Of a stretch of DNA of 39,242 nucleotides, positions 1 to 9,819 are shown piece after piece. The notes under the pieces are model-generated. The model was not told where the DNA came from. It saw nothing but the letters and a program-made list of their open reading frames with translations, and did not search any database. Within the stretch, counting starts at the first letter, position 1. Every line of letters begins with the position of its first letter. The translations under genes and the position numbers were made by a program. Origin of the DNA: Polaromonas sp. GTDB taxonomy: Bacteria > Pseudomonadota > Gammaproteobacteria > Burkholderiales > Burkholderiaceae_C. The DNA lies in assembly GCA_030683705.1 (NCBI GenBank), contig JAUXPP010000121.1, positions 1-39,242 on the forward strand. Reading direction: 5' to 3'.

Positions 1-858
1 GCCACCCGCTGCGGCGGCGGCGTCGATGTGGCGCAGCGCCCGGCGCAGGTGGCGCAGCCGGTAGGGCTGGCCGACGATGTAGGGGTGCAGTGCGATGCCC
101 ATCACCAAGGGCTGGCGCGTCGACTGCTCGAGCATCTCGTCGAACTGGTCGACGATCATCTGCGCGAAGTCCTTGCCGTCCATCTGGCGCGCCATGATCG
201 CCGGGATGTCGTTCAGCTCCTGCGGGTAGGGCACCGACCACAGCGTGCGCCCGCTGCGCGTGCGCATCGCCACCGGCTGGTCGTCGTGACACCAGTTCAG
301 CGTGTAGCGGTAGCCGGTTTCGGCAAGAAGATGCGGTGTGGCCAGGCTTTCGGAAATCCAGGGCGACAGCCAGCCGGACGGCGCGCTGCCGCTCTCGCGG
401 GCCATGCGCGCACGGCAGTCGGCCAGCAGGGCGCGCTCCTGCGCTTCGTCCATGGCGGCCTGGCGTTCGGCATTGGTGTGGCCGTGGCCGATCAGTTCGT
501 CACCGCGCGCCACAAACGCCGCCACAAGTTCCGGGCAATGGTCGTACAGCGCGGTGTTGATCAGCGCACCGGTGGGCAGCTTCAGCGCATCGAACAGTTC
601 CAGGCAGCGCCAGGCGCCGACGCGGTTGCCGTATTCGCGCCAGGTGTAGTTCAGCACATCGGGTTGCGGCGAGGCCGGGCCCAGGTTCGCGCCCAGACCC
701 TCGCCGAAGGCGAAATGTTCGAGGTTGAAGCCGATGTAGACCGCCAGCCGCGCGCCGCCCGGCCAGTGGTAGTCCGGCCTGTCGTGGATGGCCTGGTAGC
801 TGAACAGGCCATGGCCCGCCACGGGGCGGCCGGCCAGGCCGTGATCACGGGTCGTCAT
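1..858 (-). CDS. Polysaccharide deacetylase family protein (PuuE/allantoinase-like), C-terminus cut off
   Basis: The minus strand is open for 286 codons from an ATG at 858 to the left edge, so the C-terminus is missing. A GGAG ribosome site lies about 10 bases upstream (869-872). The protein reads as a NodB-fold deacetylase of the PuuE-like branch, which includes metal-independent allantoinases and other amide hydrolases. Supporting motifs are IGHGHTNAER at about 123-132 (H125 and H127 in the active-site strand), a W-L-S-P-W segment near 165, and the HPYIVGQPYR motif starting at H258, typical of this branch. No signal peptide is seen, so it is probably cytoplasmic. It diverges from a Liv-type importer, which suggests it may hydrolyse a nitrogen compound brought in by that importer; the substrate is not readable. 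Family confidence is high, substrate confidence low. Confidence 0.85.
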   Translation of the reverse strand, partial: MTTRDHGLAGRPVAGHGLFSYQAIHDRPDYHWPGGARLAVYIGFNLEHFAFGEGLGANLGPASPQPDVLNYTWREYGNRVGAWRCLELFDALKLPTGALINTALYDHCPELVAAFVARGDELIGHGHTNAERQAAMDEAQERALLADCRARMARESGSAPSGWLSPWISESLATPHLLAETGYRYTLNWCHDDQPVAMRTRSGRTLWSVPYPQELNDIPAIMARQMDGKDFAQMIVDQFDEMLEQSTRQPLVMGIALHPYIVGQPYRLRHLRRALRHIDAAAAAGG

Positions 859-1010
859 GACAGGCGCTCCGTCCGGGCGTGTCCGGCTTTGGCGCAGGGG
901 GCACGGTTTTTGTGCCTGGATGGTCGGTTTCGGTGCATGGAGCAAAAGGGCAGGGCGAGGTGCATGGGAGACCTTTGTCTGAGCAATTTTGGTGCCTAAA
1001 CAGGGATCAG

Positions 1011-1045
1011 ATTGTCAACAATATGAATCAATGATTGTTTTCAAT
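1011..1045. promoter_or_regulatory. AT-rich cluster of overlapping inverted repeats, candidate operator
   Basis: The 283-base gap between the divergent deacetylase and ABC importer genes contains an AT-rich patch that stands out from the GC-rich surroundings. It holds ATTGTCAACAAT (1011-1022, perfect palindrome arms), CAATGATTG (1029-1037) and ATTG-TTTT-CAAT (1034-1045). TTGTCAACAA has the GT..AC core seen in many GntR-family operators. It lies about 100 bases before the importer start and could control either or both genes. No regulator gene is visible nearby; the role is inferred. Confidence 0.4.
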
Positions 1046-1141
1046 ATTTTCACAGGATGTCAATCCTTGATGTTGGCGTGGCATGGAGTTTGCATCTCCT
1101 GACACCGAGTTCCAACCGCCCACCCCTTTCAGGAGATTGCC

Positions 1142-2317
1142 ATGCCTTTGTTCCGCCGTTCCTTCATCGCCGCCGCCGCGGCGGTGGCGACCCTCGCCTG
1201 CCTGCCCGCCCATGCCCAGGAGGCCATCAAGATCGGCCTGGTGACCGCTCTGTCCGGCCAGTCGGCCAAGGCCGGCGAAGCCATCACGCGCGGCCTGGCT
1301 GTCGCCATCGACGAAATCAATGCCAAGGGCGGCCTGCTCGGCGGCCGCAAGCTCGAGCTGGTGCGCCGCGACGACGAGGGCAACCCCGCCAAGGGCGTGG
1401 TGGCTGCGCGCGAGCTGATCTTCAAGGAGCAGGTGGCGGTGCTGTTCGGCGGTCTCGACACGCCGGTCTCCATGGCCATCGTGCCGATCGCCAACCAGGA
1501 GAAAACACCGTTCATGGGCCCCTGGGCCGCCGGTACACCTATCACCAAAAACGGCGCCAACCCCAACTTCGCGTTCCGCGTGTCGGCGGTGGACGAGATC
1601 GTCAATAAGGCCATGCTGCAGTACGCGCAGAAAACCTTCAAGTCGGCCAAGCCCGGCATGATCCTGGTCAACAACCCCTGGGGCGAGTCCAACGAGAAGG
1701 GCCTGACCGCCGCGCTGAGCGCCAAAAACATGAAGGCTGTCGGCATCGAGAAGTTCGAGGCCAACGATGTGGACGTGGTGCCGCAACTGACCAAGCTGCG
1801 CGCTGCCGGCGCCGACACCCTGTTCATGGTCGGCAACGTCGGCCCGTCAGCGCAGGTTGTCAAGTCGCTGGACCGCATGAGCTGGAAGGTGCCGGTGGTC
1901 TCGCACTGGGGTCCGGCCGGCGGCCGCTTCACCGAACTGGCCGGCCCGAACGCCAAAACCGTGCATTTTGTCCAGACCTACAGCTTCTTCGGCAAACAGA
2001 CCCCGGTCGGCGAAAAGGTCATGAAGGCGCTGATGGCCAAGTACCCCGACATCAAGGGTGCCGACGACGTCACGCCTGCGGTCGGTGTGGCCAATGCCTA
2101 CGACGGCATGCAGCTCGCGGCGCTGGCGATCGCCAAGGCCGGCAGCACCAAGGGTGACGAAGTGCGCCAGGGCTTTTACAAGATAGACCGCTACGAAGGC
2201 CTGATCAAGACCTACGTCAAACCGTTCTCGGCCGAGGTGCATGACGCCGTGAGCGAAAACGACTACGTCTGGGCGCAGTTCATCGACAACCGCATCCTGC
2301 CCGTGGGCATGAACTGA
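1142..2317 (+). CDS. ABC importer periplasmic substrate-binding protein (Liv/Peripla_BP_6 type)
   Basis: A 391-residue protein with a signal peptide (MPLFRRSF, then an Ala-rich hydrophobic stretch, then PAHAQ-E with cleavage after about residue 25). The mature start IKIGLVTALSGQSAKAGEA is the classic first strand of type-1 periplasmic binding proteins of the branched-chain amino acid/urea/amide family, followed by AVDEINAKGG-like helix residues (AIDEINAKGGLLGG). The length is typical. AGGAG about 10 bases upstream supports the ATG. It is the first gene of a three-gene importer operon and would capture the ligand in the periplasm. Pfam-type membership is firm. The ligand is unknown, and the divergent deacetylase hints at an amide or purine breakdown product rather than leucine. 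Confidence 0.92.
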   Translation: MPLFRRSFIAAAAAVATLACLPAHAQEAIKIGLVTALSGQSAKAGEAITRGLAVAIDEINAKGGLLGGRKLELVRRDDEGNPAKGVVAARELIFKEQVAVLFGGLDTPVSMAIVPIANQEKTPFMGPWAAGTPITKNGANPNFAFRVSAVDEIVNKAMLQYAQKTFKSAKPGMILVNNPWGESNEKGLTAALSAKNMKAVGIEKFEANDVDVVPQLTKLRAAGADTLFMVGNVGPSAQVVKSLDRMSWKVPVVSHWGPAGGRFTELAGPNAKTVHFVQTYSFFGKQTPVGEKVMKALMAKYPDIKGADDVTPAVGVANAYDGMQLAALAIAKAGSTKGDEVRQGFYKIDRYEGLIKTYVKPFSAEVHDAVSENDYVWAQFIDNRILPVGMN

Positions 2318-2378
2318 CACCAACCTGCGTTGTGCCAGGCCAGAACCCGGTTGCGGGCTGGCCGGACGGGAGATTTCC

Positions 2379-3253
2379 ATGCTTTTGACTTCGGCGCTGA
2401 TCAGCGGCCTTGGTCTGGGCAGCATGTACGGCCTCATGGCCCTGGGCTTTTACATCACCTACGCCGTCTCGGCGACGGTGAACTTTGCCCAGGGCAGTTC
2501 CATGATGCTCGGTGCTGTCCTGACCTACACCTTTTCGCAAACCCTGGGCTGGCCCTGGCCGCTCGCGCTGACAGCCGCGCTGGCGCTGTGCGCGCTGTAC
2601 GGCATGCTGGTCGAGTTTGTCGCCGTGCGGCCGTTTGCCAGCCGCGGCTCCAACGCCTGGCTGATGTCCACCGTGGCGCTGGGCATCGTGCTCGACAACC
2701 TGGTGATGTTCACCTTCGGCAAGGAGCCGCGCAACCTGCCCTCGCCGCTGGCCGTCACGCCGATCCAGCTCGGTGAGGTTGGCCTCGGTGTGTACCCGCT
2801 GCAACTGCTGATCCCGGTGGTCGGTCTCGCGCTCGCGGGCGCGCTGCACCTGGTCGCGCGCCGAACGCGCTGGGGCGTGGCCCTGCTCGCGGTCGAGCAG
2901 AACCGCGACGCCGCGCGCCTGATGGGCATACCGGTCAAGGTGGTGGTGCTGGTGGCTTTTGCGTTGTCCACCTTGTTTGCCGGCGTGGCCGGTGCGCTGG
3001 TCGCGCCGCTGTTCAATGTGCATTCCGACATGGGCACGCTGTTCGGCCTCAAGGCCTTTGCGGTCGCCATCCTGGGCGGCATCACCAGCGCCTGGGGCGT
3101 GATGCTGGCCGGCCTGCTGTTCGGCGTCGGCGAGGCGCTGATCACCTCGACGCTGGGCTCGAGCTACACCCAGATCATCATGTTTTCTCTGGTGATCGTG
3201 GTGCTGGCGCTGCGGCCCAACGGCATGTTCGGCCGTCTCGAGGTCAAGAAGGT

Positions 3254-3257
<4 letters not shown>
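2379..3257 (+). CDS. Branched-chain amino acid-type ABC transporter permease (LivH-like)
   Basis: A 292-residue inner-membrane permease with about eight hydrophobic segments. It opens with the family signature GLGLGSMYGLMALGFYITY and continues with VNFAQGSSMMLGA, which matches the LivH pattern (N-F-A-Q-G/H). Later landmarks are the cytoplasmic coupling segment around RDAARLMGIPV (about 185) and FAVAILGGITSAWG near 228. A GGGAG ribosome site precedes the ATG. The gene overlaps the next one by four bases (ATGA), so translation is probably coupled. It would pair with the LivM half of the following fusion protein to form the heterodimeric channel. Confidence 0.93.
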
Positions 3258-5797
<2,540 letters not shown>

Positions 5798-5813
5798 TCC
5801 CGTCAGATGCAAA

Positions 5814-6179
5814 TTACCTGTACCGCACGAAGCGGGTTGGTACGAACAGAAGTGCAATCCAGACAAAGAAGGCCGTGGGTGGAAAAATGCACAGCACCAC
5901 CATCAACCACATCACGGGGCCTTCAAAACCCGCATTCTTGAGACGCGGGATAAATACATATTTGGCGAGTACGTACGGAAGACCTATGAAGTTGACGACG
6001 AACGATGCGACCAGCAGCGGTACAAAGAAAGCAGACGATGAGGATCGCGCGTCGTTCATAAGTGCAATCACGATCAGGCCGTAAAGAACAATAGCGGCAA
6101 GAATTCCCATGAGCAGGCGGATCGCATAGTTCACTCGACCAATGCCGCTGATGTAGGGAGGACTTATTTCTTCGTGCAT
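5814..6179 (-). CDS. Small membrane protein, DUF805-like
   Basis: A roughly 121-residue hydrophobic protein with three to four membrane segments. Near the start ISGIGRVNYAIRLL resembles the G-R-x-x-x-x-x-Y opening of DUF805 proteins (E. coli YhaH/YhaI type). The middle IPRLKNAGFEGP matches their R-L-x-D-x-G-x-S-G loop, and the end runs through a hydrophobic helix to LFVPT, as in that family. The start is uncertain: the ATG at 6179 is used here, while a TTG at 6215 would add 12 residues; neither has a good ribosome site. It lies tail-to-tail with the importer operon, 16 bases away. Base use is less GC-rich than its neighbours. Function unknown. Confidence 0.65.
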   Translation of the reverse strand: MHEEISPPYISGIGRVNYAIRLLMGILAAIVLYGLIVIALMNDARSSSSAFFVPLLVASFVVNFIGLPYVLAKYVFIPRLKNAGFEGPVMWLMVVLCIFPPTAFFVWIALLFVPTRFVRYR

Positions 6180-6227
6180 ATGAACTTGGTATGGAGCCGG
6201 AAAGCAGCGTAGCAAAGTTCCATGCTC

Positions 6228-6250
6228 GAAAGGCTTCTTGAGAAGCTTTC
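6228..6250 (-). terminator. Imperfect hairpin just after the NUDIX-MBL stop codon
   Basis: GAAAGGCTTCT and AGAAGCTTTC can pair around a very short loop with one bulged G. It sits four bases beyond the stop of the minus-strand NUDIX-MBL gene. There is no clear U-run on either side, so terminator activity is uncertain. Confidence 0.3.
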
Positions 6251-6254
6251 AGCC

Positions 6255-7907
6255 CTACAAATTAAACAAACCCTGCGCCTGAATCCGCTCCACATGCGCC
6301 AGCAGCGACCGTTTGGCCACCGGCCAGATGCGCGGGTCCACGTCGTCATACGCAAGTTTCACCCAGTCGTCCATGGAGCCGTCCGGCTGCGCCTGCATCA
6401 CGCCAACAATCTTGGCTTCGCGTTTCAGGCGGTGCGCCTTGAGATTCGCGATCGCGGTTTTGGCTTCACCGATCACATAACCATGGGCCGGCGCGATGAA
6501 GTGGATGTTGTGTTCGTCGCAGGCGGCGCTCAGGGCGTCGAGTGATTCGATGTAGGCATTCATGTTGCCGTCGGGCGGGTCCACCACCGTGGTGCTGCCG
6601 TTGAGGATGTGGTCGCCGCTGAACAAAATGCCGTCTTCCAGCATCACCAGGCAAACGTGGTTGGCCGCATGGCCGGGGGTGTGGATGACCTTCAGGCTAT
6701 GCGCCATTTCGGGCTCCAGCCCAGTGCTGGAAAGCGTGAGCAGCTCCTGATTTGATAGCGTCCGGTCCGGCGTGAACTGGCTGGCGGCGCGCGCTGTCGG
6801 CGCCGACGGCAGGCCCAGGATGGGCGGCGGCAGCTTGCACATGGCCTGCAGCGGTTGGGCGCCGGGCGAATGGTCGGCGTGCGAGTGGGTGCACACAATC
6901 ATGCGGATGTCGCCGCCGGCGGCGCGCCACAGGCGCTGCAAATGGTCCGCATCGGCCGGGCCGGGATCGATCACGATGTAGCCGGTGTGCGGGTCGCCGA
7001 CCAGATAACTGTTGGTGCCGGGGCCGGTCATCACGCCGGGATTCGGCGCGGTCAGGCGCATGAGGTTTTTGAGCAGCGCCACCGGCTGGGTGGTCTGCCA
7101 GTCCAGCGTGTGCACCATCTGGCCGTCGGGGCTGGTCAGCGCGAGTTCGCCATAGGGCGCTTCGTGCTCCATGTAGCGCGCCTCGGCGCCTTCCAGAAAA
7201 CCGGCGCGCGGACACGAAGTCCACAGCGGTTGCTCGTTCGCGGCACAGGCCTGCAGCAGGGCATCCACCGTCGCAAAAGGCTGGAGCCGCTGCAGCGTGC
7301 GTATGGTCGGGAAGATGATGAAGAAGCTGCCGGCCTCGTGCCGCGCCAGCGCATCCGCGGGCCGCACCCAGCAGGGTTCGAACTGCTCGGCGTCGTCGGC
7401 CACCGGCTCCTGGCCCTCCGGCATGCGCGCCACCAGAAAGGGCACGTCGAAGCGGCGCGGCAAATCGCGGTCGGTGATCCAGTGGGCCAGCACAAACACT
7501 TCGTCGCCGGCCAGCACCAGGCCTTGGTCGCGGCACTGCGCAGCAAACGGCGCCTTGCGGTCCAGGGCCGCGATATCCGCGGTCGTGGCGTAGCTGCCGT
7601 CGGCATGGCGGGCCAGCAGCACGCCCAGTTCTTCAAAACTTTCACGGATGGCGGCAATCGCCTGCGTCAGGTGCAGATCGCTCTGGCTGGCGCGCCGCGT
7701 GGACTGGGCATGCGCCGCGCTGTCCGCCGCATCGATGCCGCCGCCGGGAAACACATAGGCGCCCGGCGCGAAGCTGGCGGTCATGGAGCGCCGCGTCATC
7801 AGCACCTCGATGCCTTGCGGGCTGTCACGCAGCAGCAGCACGGTGGCGGCAGGGCGGGTGGGCGCGGGTTCGCGCTGCGGATACAAAAGTTGGGAGGGTC
7901 GAACCAT
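6255..7907 (-). CDS. NUDIX domain fused to metallo-beta-lactamase-fold hydrolase
   Basis: A 550-residue two-domain protein. Residues about 20-270 are NUDIX-like: VFPGGGID, then a widened spacer, then REsfEELG (R88, E89, E92, E93), the diagnostic half of the Nudix box. Residues about 280-550 form a metallo-beta-lactamase fold: the metal site HSHADH (H341, H343, D345, H346), GHAANHVCL, FSGDHIL and a late PAHG give the usual ligand set of the LACTB2/glyoxalase II-like branch. The ATG at 7907 follows a GGGAGGG-type ribosome site. Likely cytoplasmic; the natural substrate is not evident. A copy of dispersed repeat family 1 encodes about residues 383-400, just before the ELEPEMAH-like region, lengthening a loop without breaking the frame. 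The gene diverges from the Bug receptor. Confidence 0.88.
   Translation of the reverse strand: MVRPSQLLYPQREPAPTRPAATVLLLRDSPQGIEVLMTRRSMTASFAPGAYVFPGGGIDAADSAAHAQSTRRASQSDLHLTQAIAAIRESFEELGVLLARHADGSYATTADIAALDRKAPFAAQCRDQGLVLAGDEVFVLAHWITDRDLPRRFDVPFLVARMPEGQEPVADDAEQFEPCWVRPADALARHEAGSFFIIFPTIRTLQRLQPFATVDALLQACAANEQPLWTSCPRAGFLEGAEARYMEHEAPYGELALTSPDGQMVHTLDWQTTQPVALLKNLMRLTAPNPGVMTGPGTNSYLVGDPHTGYIVIDPGPADADHLQRLWRAAGGDIRMIVCTHSHADHSPGAQPLQAMCKLPPPILGLPSAPTARAASQFTPDRTLSNQELLTLSSTGLEPEMAHSLKVIHTPGHAANHVCLVMLEDGILFSGDHILNGSTTVVDPPDGNMNAYIESLDALSAACDEHNIHFIAPAHGYVIGEAKTAIANLKAHRLKREAKIVGVMQAQPDGSMDDWVKLAYDDVDPRIWPVAKRSLLAHVERIQAQGLFNL
6711..6760. repeat. Dispersed repeat family 1, copy inside the NUDIX-MBL gene
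   Basis: On the plus strand this reads GGCTCCAGCCCAGTGCTGG, AAGCGTGAG, CAGCTCCTGATTTGATAGC. It aligns over its whole length, at roughly three quarters identity with two one-base gaps, with the copy in dapF (12991-13039). It is in frame and adds no stop. Confidence 0.7.
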
Positions 7908-8045
7908 GGACTGATTTTGCGCGAAAGCCGCGCGTGCTGCCGCTGTTCCCGGCTGATTGTTGGCATGCTAAGTATTAACCGCAATGGTTTTCGCGGCGCG
8001 GGCTGCGGATACTGGGGATTACTTCATTAGCAGGATCACCCCACC

Positions 8046-9023
8046 ATGAAACACTGGATCTCCCGAACCGCCCTGGCCGTCACGGCCGCCACCTTGTGTG
8101 CCACCTCGATGAGCGCCATGGCCCAGGCCTGGCCGACCAAACAGCCGATCAAGTTTGTCGCCGTGTTCCCGCCCGGCGGCTCGGTGGACCAGGTGGCGCG
8201 CATCCTGGCGGTGCCGCTGTCGCAGCAACTCGGGCAAAACATCATTGTCGAGAACAAGGGCGGCGCGTCCGGCTCCATCGGCACCGCGGCCGTGGCGGCG
8301 GCACCGGCCGACGGCTACACCTTCGCGGTGGTGTTCGACACCCACGGCGTCAACCCCAGCCTGATTCCCGGCATGCCCTTCGACACCCGCAAGGACCTGG
8401 CCCCGGTCTCGCTGATCGGCACCTCGGCCATGGTGCTGGCCACCTTTGCCGCCTCCGAATACAAAACCTTTGGCGATGTGGTGGCGGCTGCCAAAGCCAA
8501 GAAGAATGTCAACTACGGCAGCATTGGCTCGGGCAGCCTGGGCCACCTGGCCATGTCGCTGCTCTCCAAAAGCGGCGGCATTGACTGGCAACACGTGCCC
8601 TACAAGGGCGGCGGCCCGCTGATGAGCGACGCCGTCGCGGGCCATGTGCCGCTGGCCATCGGCTCGGTGTTTGTGACCAAGCCGCACATCGACAGCGGCC
8701 GCCTGCGCCCGCTGGCCGTGACGACCAGCAAACGCGCCCCTGAACTGCCGAACGTGCCGACGGTGGCCGAAAGCGGTTTTGCCGGCTTCGACGCCCCGGC
8801 CTGGTGGGCCATCCTGGCGCCCGCCAAAACCCCGCCCGATGTCATCAAGCGCATGAACGAGGAAATCAACAAGGCCCTGAAAAACCCCGAGATCGCGAAG
8901 AAACTCAGCGCGCAAGGCATCGACATCCTGGGCGGCACGCCGGATGCGGCGCGTGTCTTCATCGACAAACAGATCGACACCTGGGCCAAGGTGGTGAAGG
9001 ACAACGGGATCAAGGCGGATTGA
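8046..9023 (+). CDS. Bug-family tripartite tricarboxylate-type periplasmic receptor (TctC-like)
   Basis: A 325-residue receptor with a signal peptide ending at about residue 27 (SAMAQ-AWP). The mature protein starts with WPTKQPIKFVAVFPPGGSVD, the standard Bug opening where the PxxPGGxxD loop contacts the ligand carboxylate. Later landmarks are VVENKGGASGSIGT-like (IIVENKGGASGSIGT), the ADGYTF strand, and VPYKGGGPLMSD near 182. Length and layout are normal. No TctA/TctB membrane genes are adjacent, so it is one of the many orphan Bug receptors found in Betaproteobacteria, and its ligand cannot be read. It is a single-gene unit: a divergent gene upstream and a strong terminator 20 bases after the stop. 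Confidence 0.92.
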   Translation: MKHWISRTALAVTAATLCATSMSAMAQAWPTKQPIKFVAVFPPGGSVDQVARILAVPLSQQLGQNIIVENKGGASGSIGTAAVAAAPADGYTFAVVFDTHGVNPSLIPGMPFDTRKDLAPVSLIGTSAMVLATFAASEYKTFGDVVAAAKAKKNVNYGSIGSGSLGHLAMSLLSKSGGIDWQHVPYKGGGPLMSDAVAGHVPLAIGSVFVTKPHIDSGRLRPLAVTTSKRAPELPNVPTVAESGFAGFDAPAWWAILAPAKTPPDVIKRMNEEINKALKNPEIAKKLSAQGIDILGGTPDAARVFIDKQIDTWAKVVKDNGIKAD

Positions 9024-9041
9024 AGCTCACCGCTGGATGAG

Positions 9042-9066
9042 AAAAGGGCCTGCGGGCCCTTTTTTT
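9042..9066 (+). terminator. Rho-independent terminator of the Bug receptor gene
   Basis: AAAAGGGCC-TGC-GGGCCCTTTTTTT forms an uninterrupted GC-rich stem with an A-run before and a T-run after it, 18 bases beyond the stop codon. It also marks the end of native sequence before the cassette island. Confidence 0.93.
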
Positions 9067-9353
9067 ATTGGTATCGGTCAGCGATGAATGGATACGCCCG
9101 CGGGTGGGACCAAAGTCAGCGATGTTGCCTGGAAGCTGCATGTGTCCCGGGCACACGCAGGGCCTGTCGGGTTGAAGGCTATAGTGCAGAGGGCAAGCAA
9201 GGGGTCGGCGACTTTGTCGTATTCAGTATGCCTGCGCATAGATACAGCGCATTGACGTCACTTCATGAATTCACACGTGTTTTTCAACTCTGGGAGGCCA
9301 CGTTATCTGACTGGCCGCCATGTTATCCCGCAGTTTTGCGGGATATATCAAAG
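9067..9353. other. Gene-free segment leading into the cassettes, with hairpins and a possible attI-like end
   Basis: No convincing gene is seen in these 287 bases; the open frame from 9084 has no motif and no ribosome site. Two structures stand out near the right end. GGAGGCCA (9293-9300) can pair with TGGCCGCC (9312-9319) with one mismatch. ATCCCGCA-GTTT-TGCGGGAT (9325-9344) is a perfect 8-bp stem with a 4-base loop. The segment then runs into ATATCAAAGTTAGCC. The CAAAGTTAG core is shared with the 3' end of the class 1 attI1 site, as I recall it. It could be an attI relic, or a secondary site used by cassettes. Confidence 0.45.
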
Positions 9354-9364
9354 TTAGCCCTCAT

Positions 9365-9760
9365 ATGATCGAACAGCAAGAAGCCATGCCGTTGCTAGTC
9401 GATGCCTGTCCATCGTTCGGGCAAGCTTGGAACGAGCACTTGGAGGAGTATGGGAACGACGTTCTCTATGTTGCGGCGGGCGCACTGGCCAATCATCTGC
9501 TGGCGCTGCGCAACTCGAACAACTTGCAGCACTTTCCCTTGGTCGCCGCGGCGATCGAGAGGCTGCATCTTGAAGGGACACCTTGGGTCAAGGAATTTGC
9601 GACAGTCGGAGTTCTGGAATCCGTGCAGAACGTCTGGGCTAACCACGCTGTTGATCCAGAGGAGTTTGGTCGCTTTCTTGGCCCTGAGAGCCAGCGCTGG
9701 TGGATTGGCCTCAATAGGTTCTGGGCAGGGGAGGCATCACATGTACGCGCTGAGGGCTAA
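9365..9760 (+). CDS. Cassette-borne protein of unknown function (DUF7674-like)
   Basis: A 131-residue soluble protein, no signal peptide or membrane segment. I place the start at the ATG at 9365, six bases after the GTTAGCC core site, rather than at 9320, because cassette ORFs normally start just inside the core site and the extra N-terminus would lie in the hairpin region. Recognisable stretches are PLLVDACPSF at the start, IERLHLEGTPWVKEFATVGVLE in two short blocks mid-protein, and DPEEFGRFLGPESQRWW near the end. This pattern recalls a family of about 130-150 residues that I believe is catalogued as DUF7674; that link needs a profile search. No ribosome site is visible. The stop codon overlaps the attC site. 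Function not known. Confidence 0.75.
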   Translation: MIEQQEAMPLLVDACPSFGQAWNEHLEEYGNDVLYVAAGALANHLLALRNSNNLQHFPLVAAAIERLHLEGTPWVKEFATVGVLESVQNVWANHAVDPEEFGRFLGPESQRWWIGLNRFWAGEASHVRAEG

Positions 9761-9814
9761 CCGATCGGCCCAGCGGCGACGGCCTTCGGCAGCGCCTGGC
9801 CTCCGACGTTAGGA
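9755..9814 (+). repeat. attC recombination site of cassette 1 (60 bp)
   Basis: Outer boxes GGCTAAC (9755-9761) and GTTAGGA (9808-9814) pair through CTAAC/GTTAG. After an unpaired spacer, TCGGCCCAGCG (9765-9775) pairs with CGCCTGGCCTCCGA (9793-9806), leaving a one-base and a two-base bulge on the right strand, as expected for the extrahelical bases that set strand choice in attC. A small GCC-TTC-GGC hairpin closes the tip. Length and plan are those of a short attC. Confidence 0.82.
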
Positions 9815-9819
9815 ATCTC

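Noticed and set aside
28..999. Plus-strand open frame of 323 codons at the left edge
   Set aside because: It is the antisense shadow of the deacetylase on the minus strand, which shows real family motifs; the plus-strand translation is Arg/Ala/His-rich with none.
9320..9364. Longer N-terminus for cassette ORF 1
   Set aside because: It would start upstream of the cassette boundary, inside the perfect hairpin; the ATG at 9365 fits cassette structure.
9084..9368. 94-codon open frame before the cassettes
   Set aside because: No ribosome site, no motif, and it runs through the hairpins and the GTTAGCC core site; chance frame.
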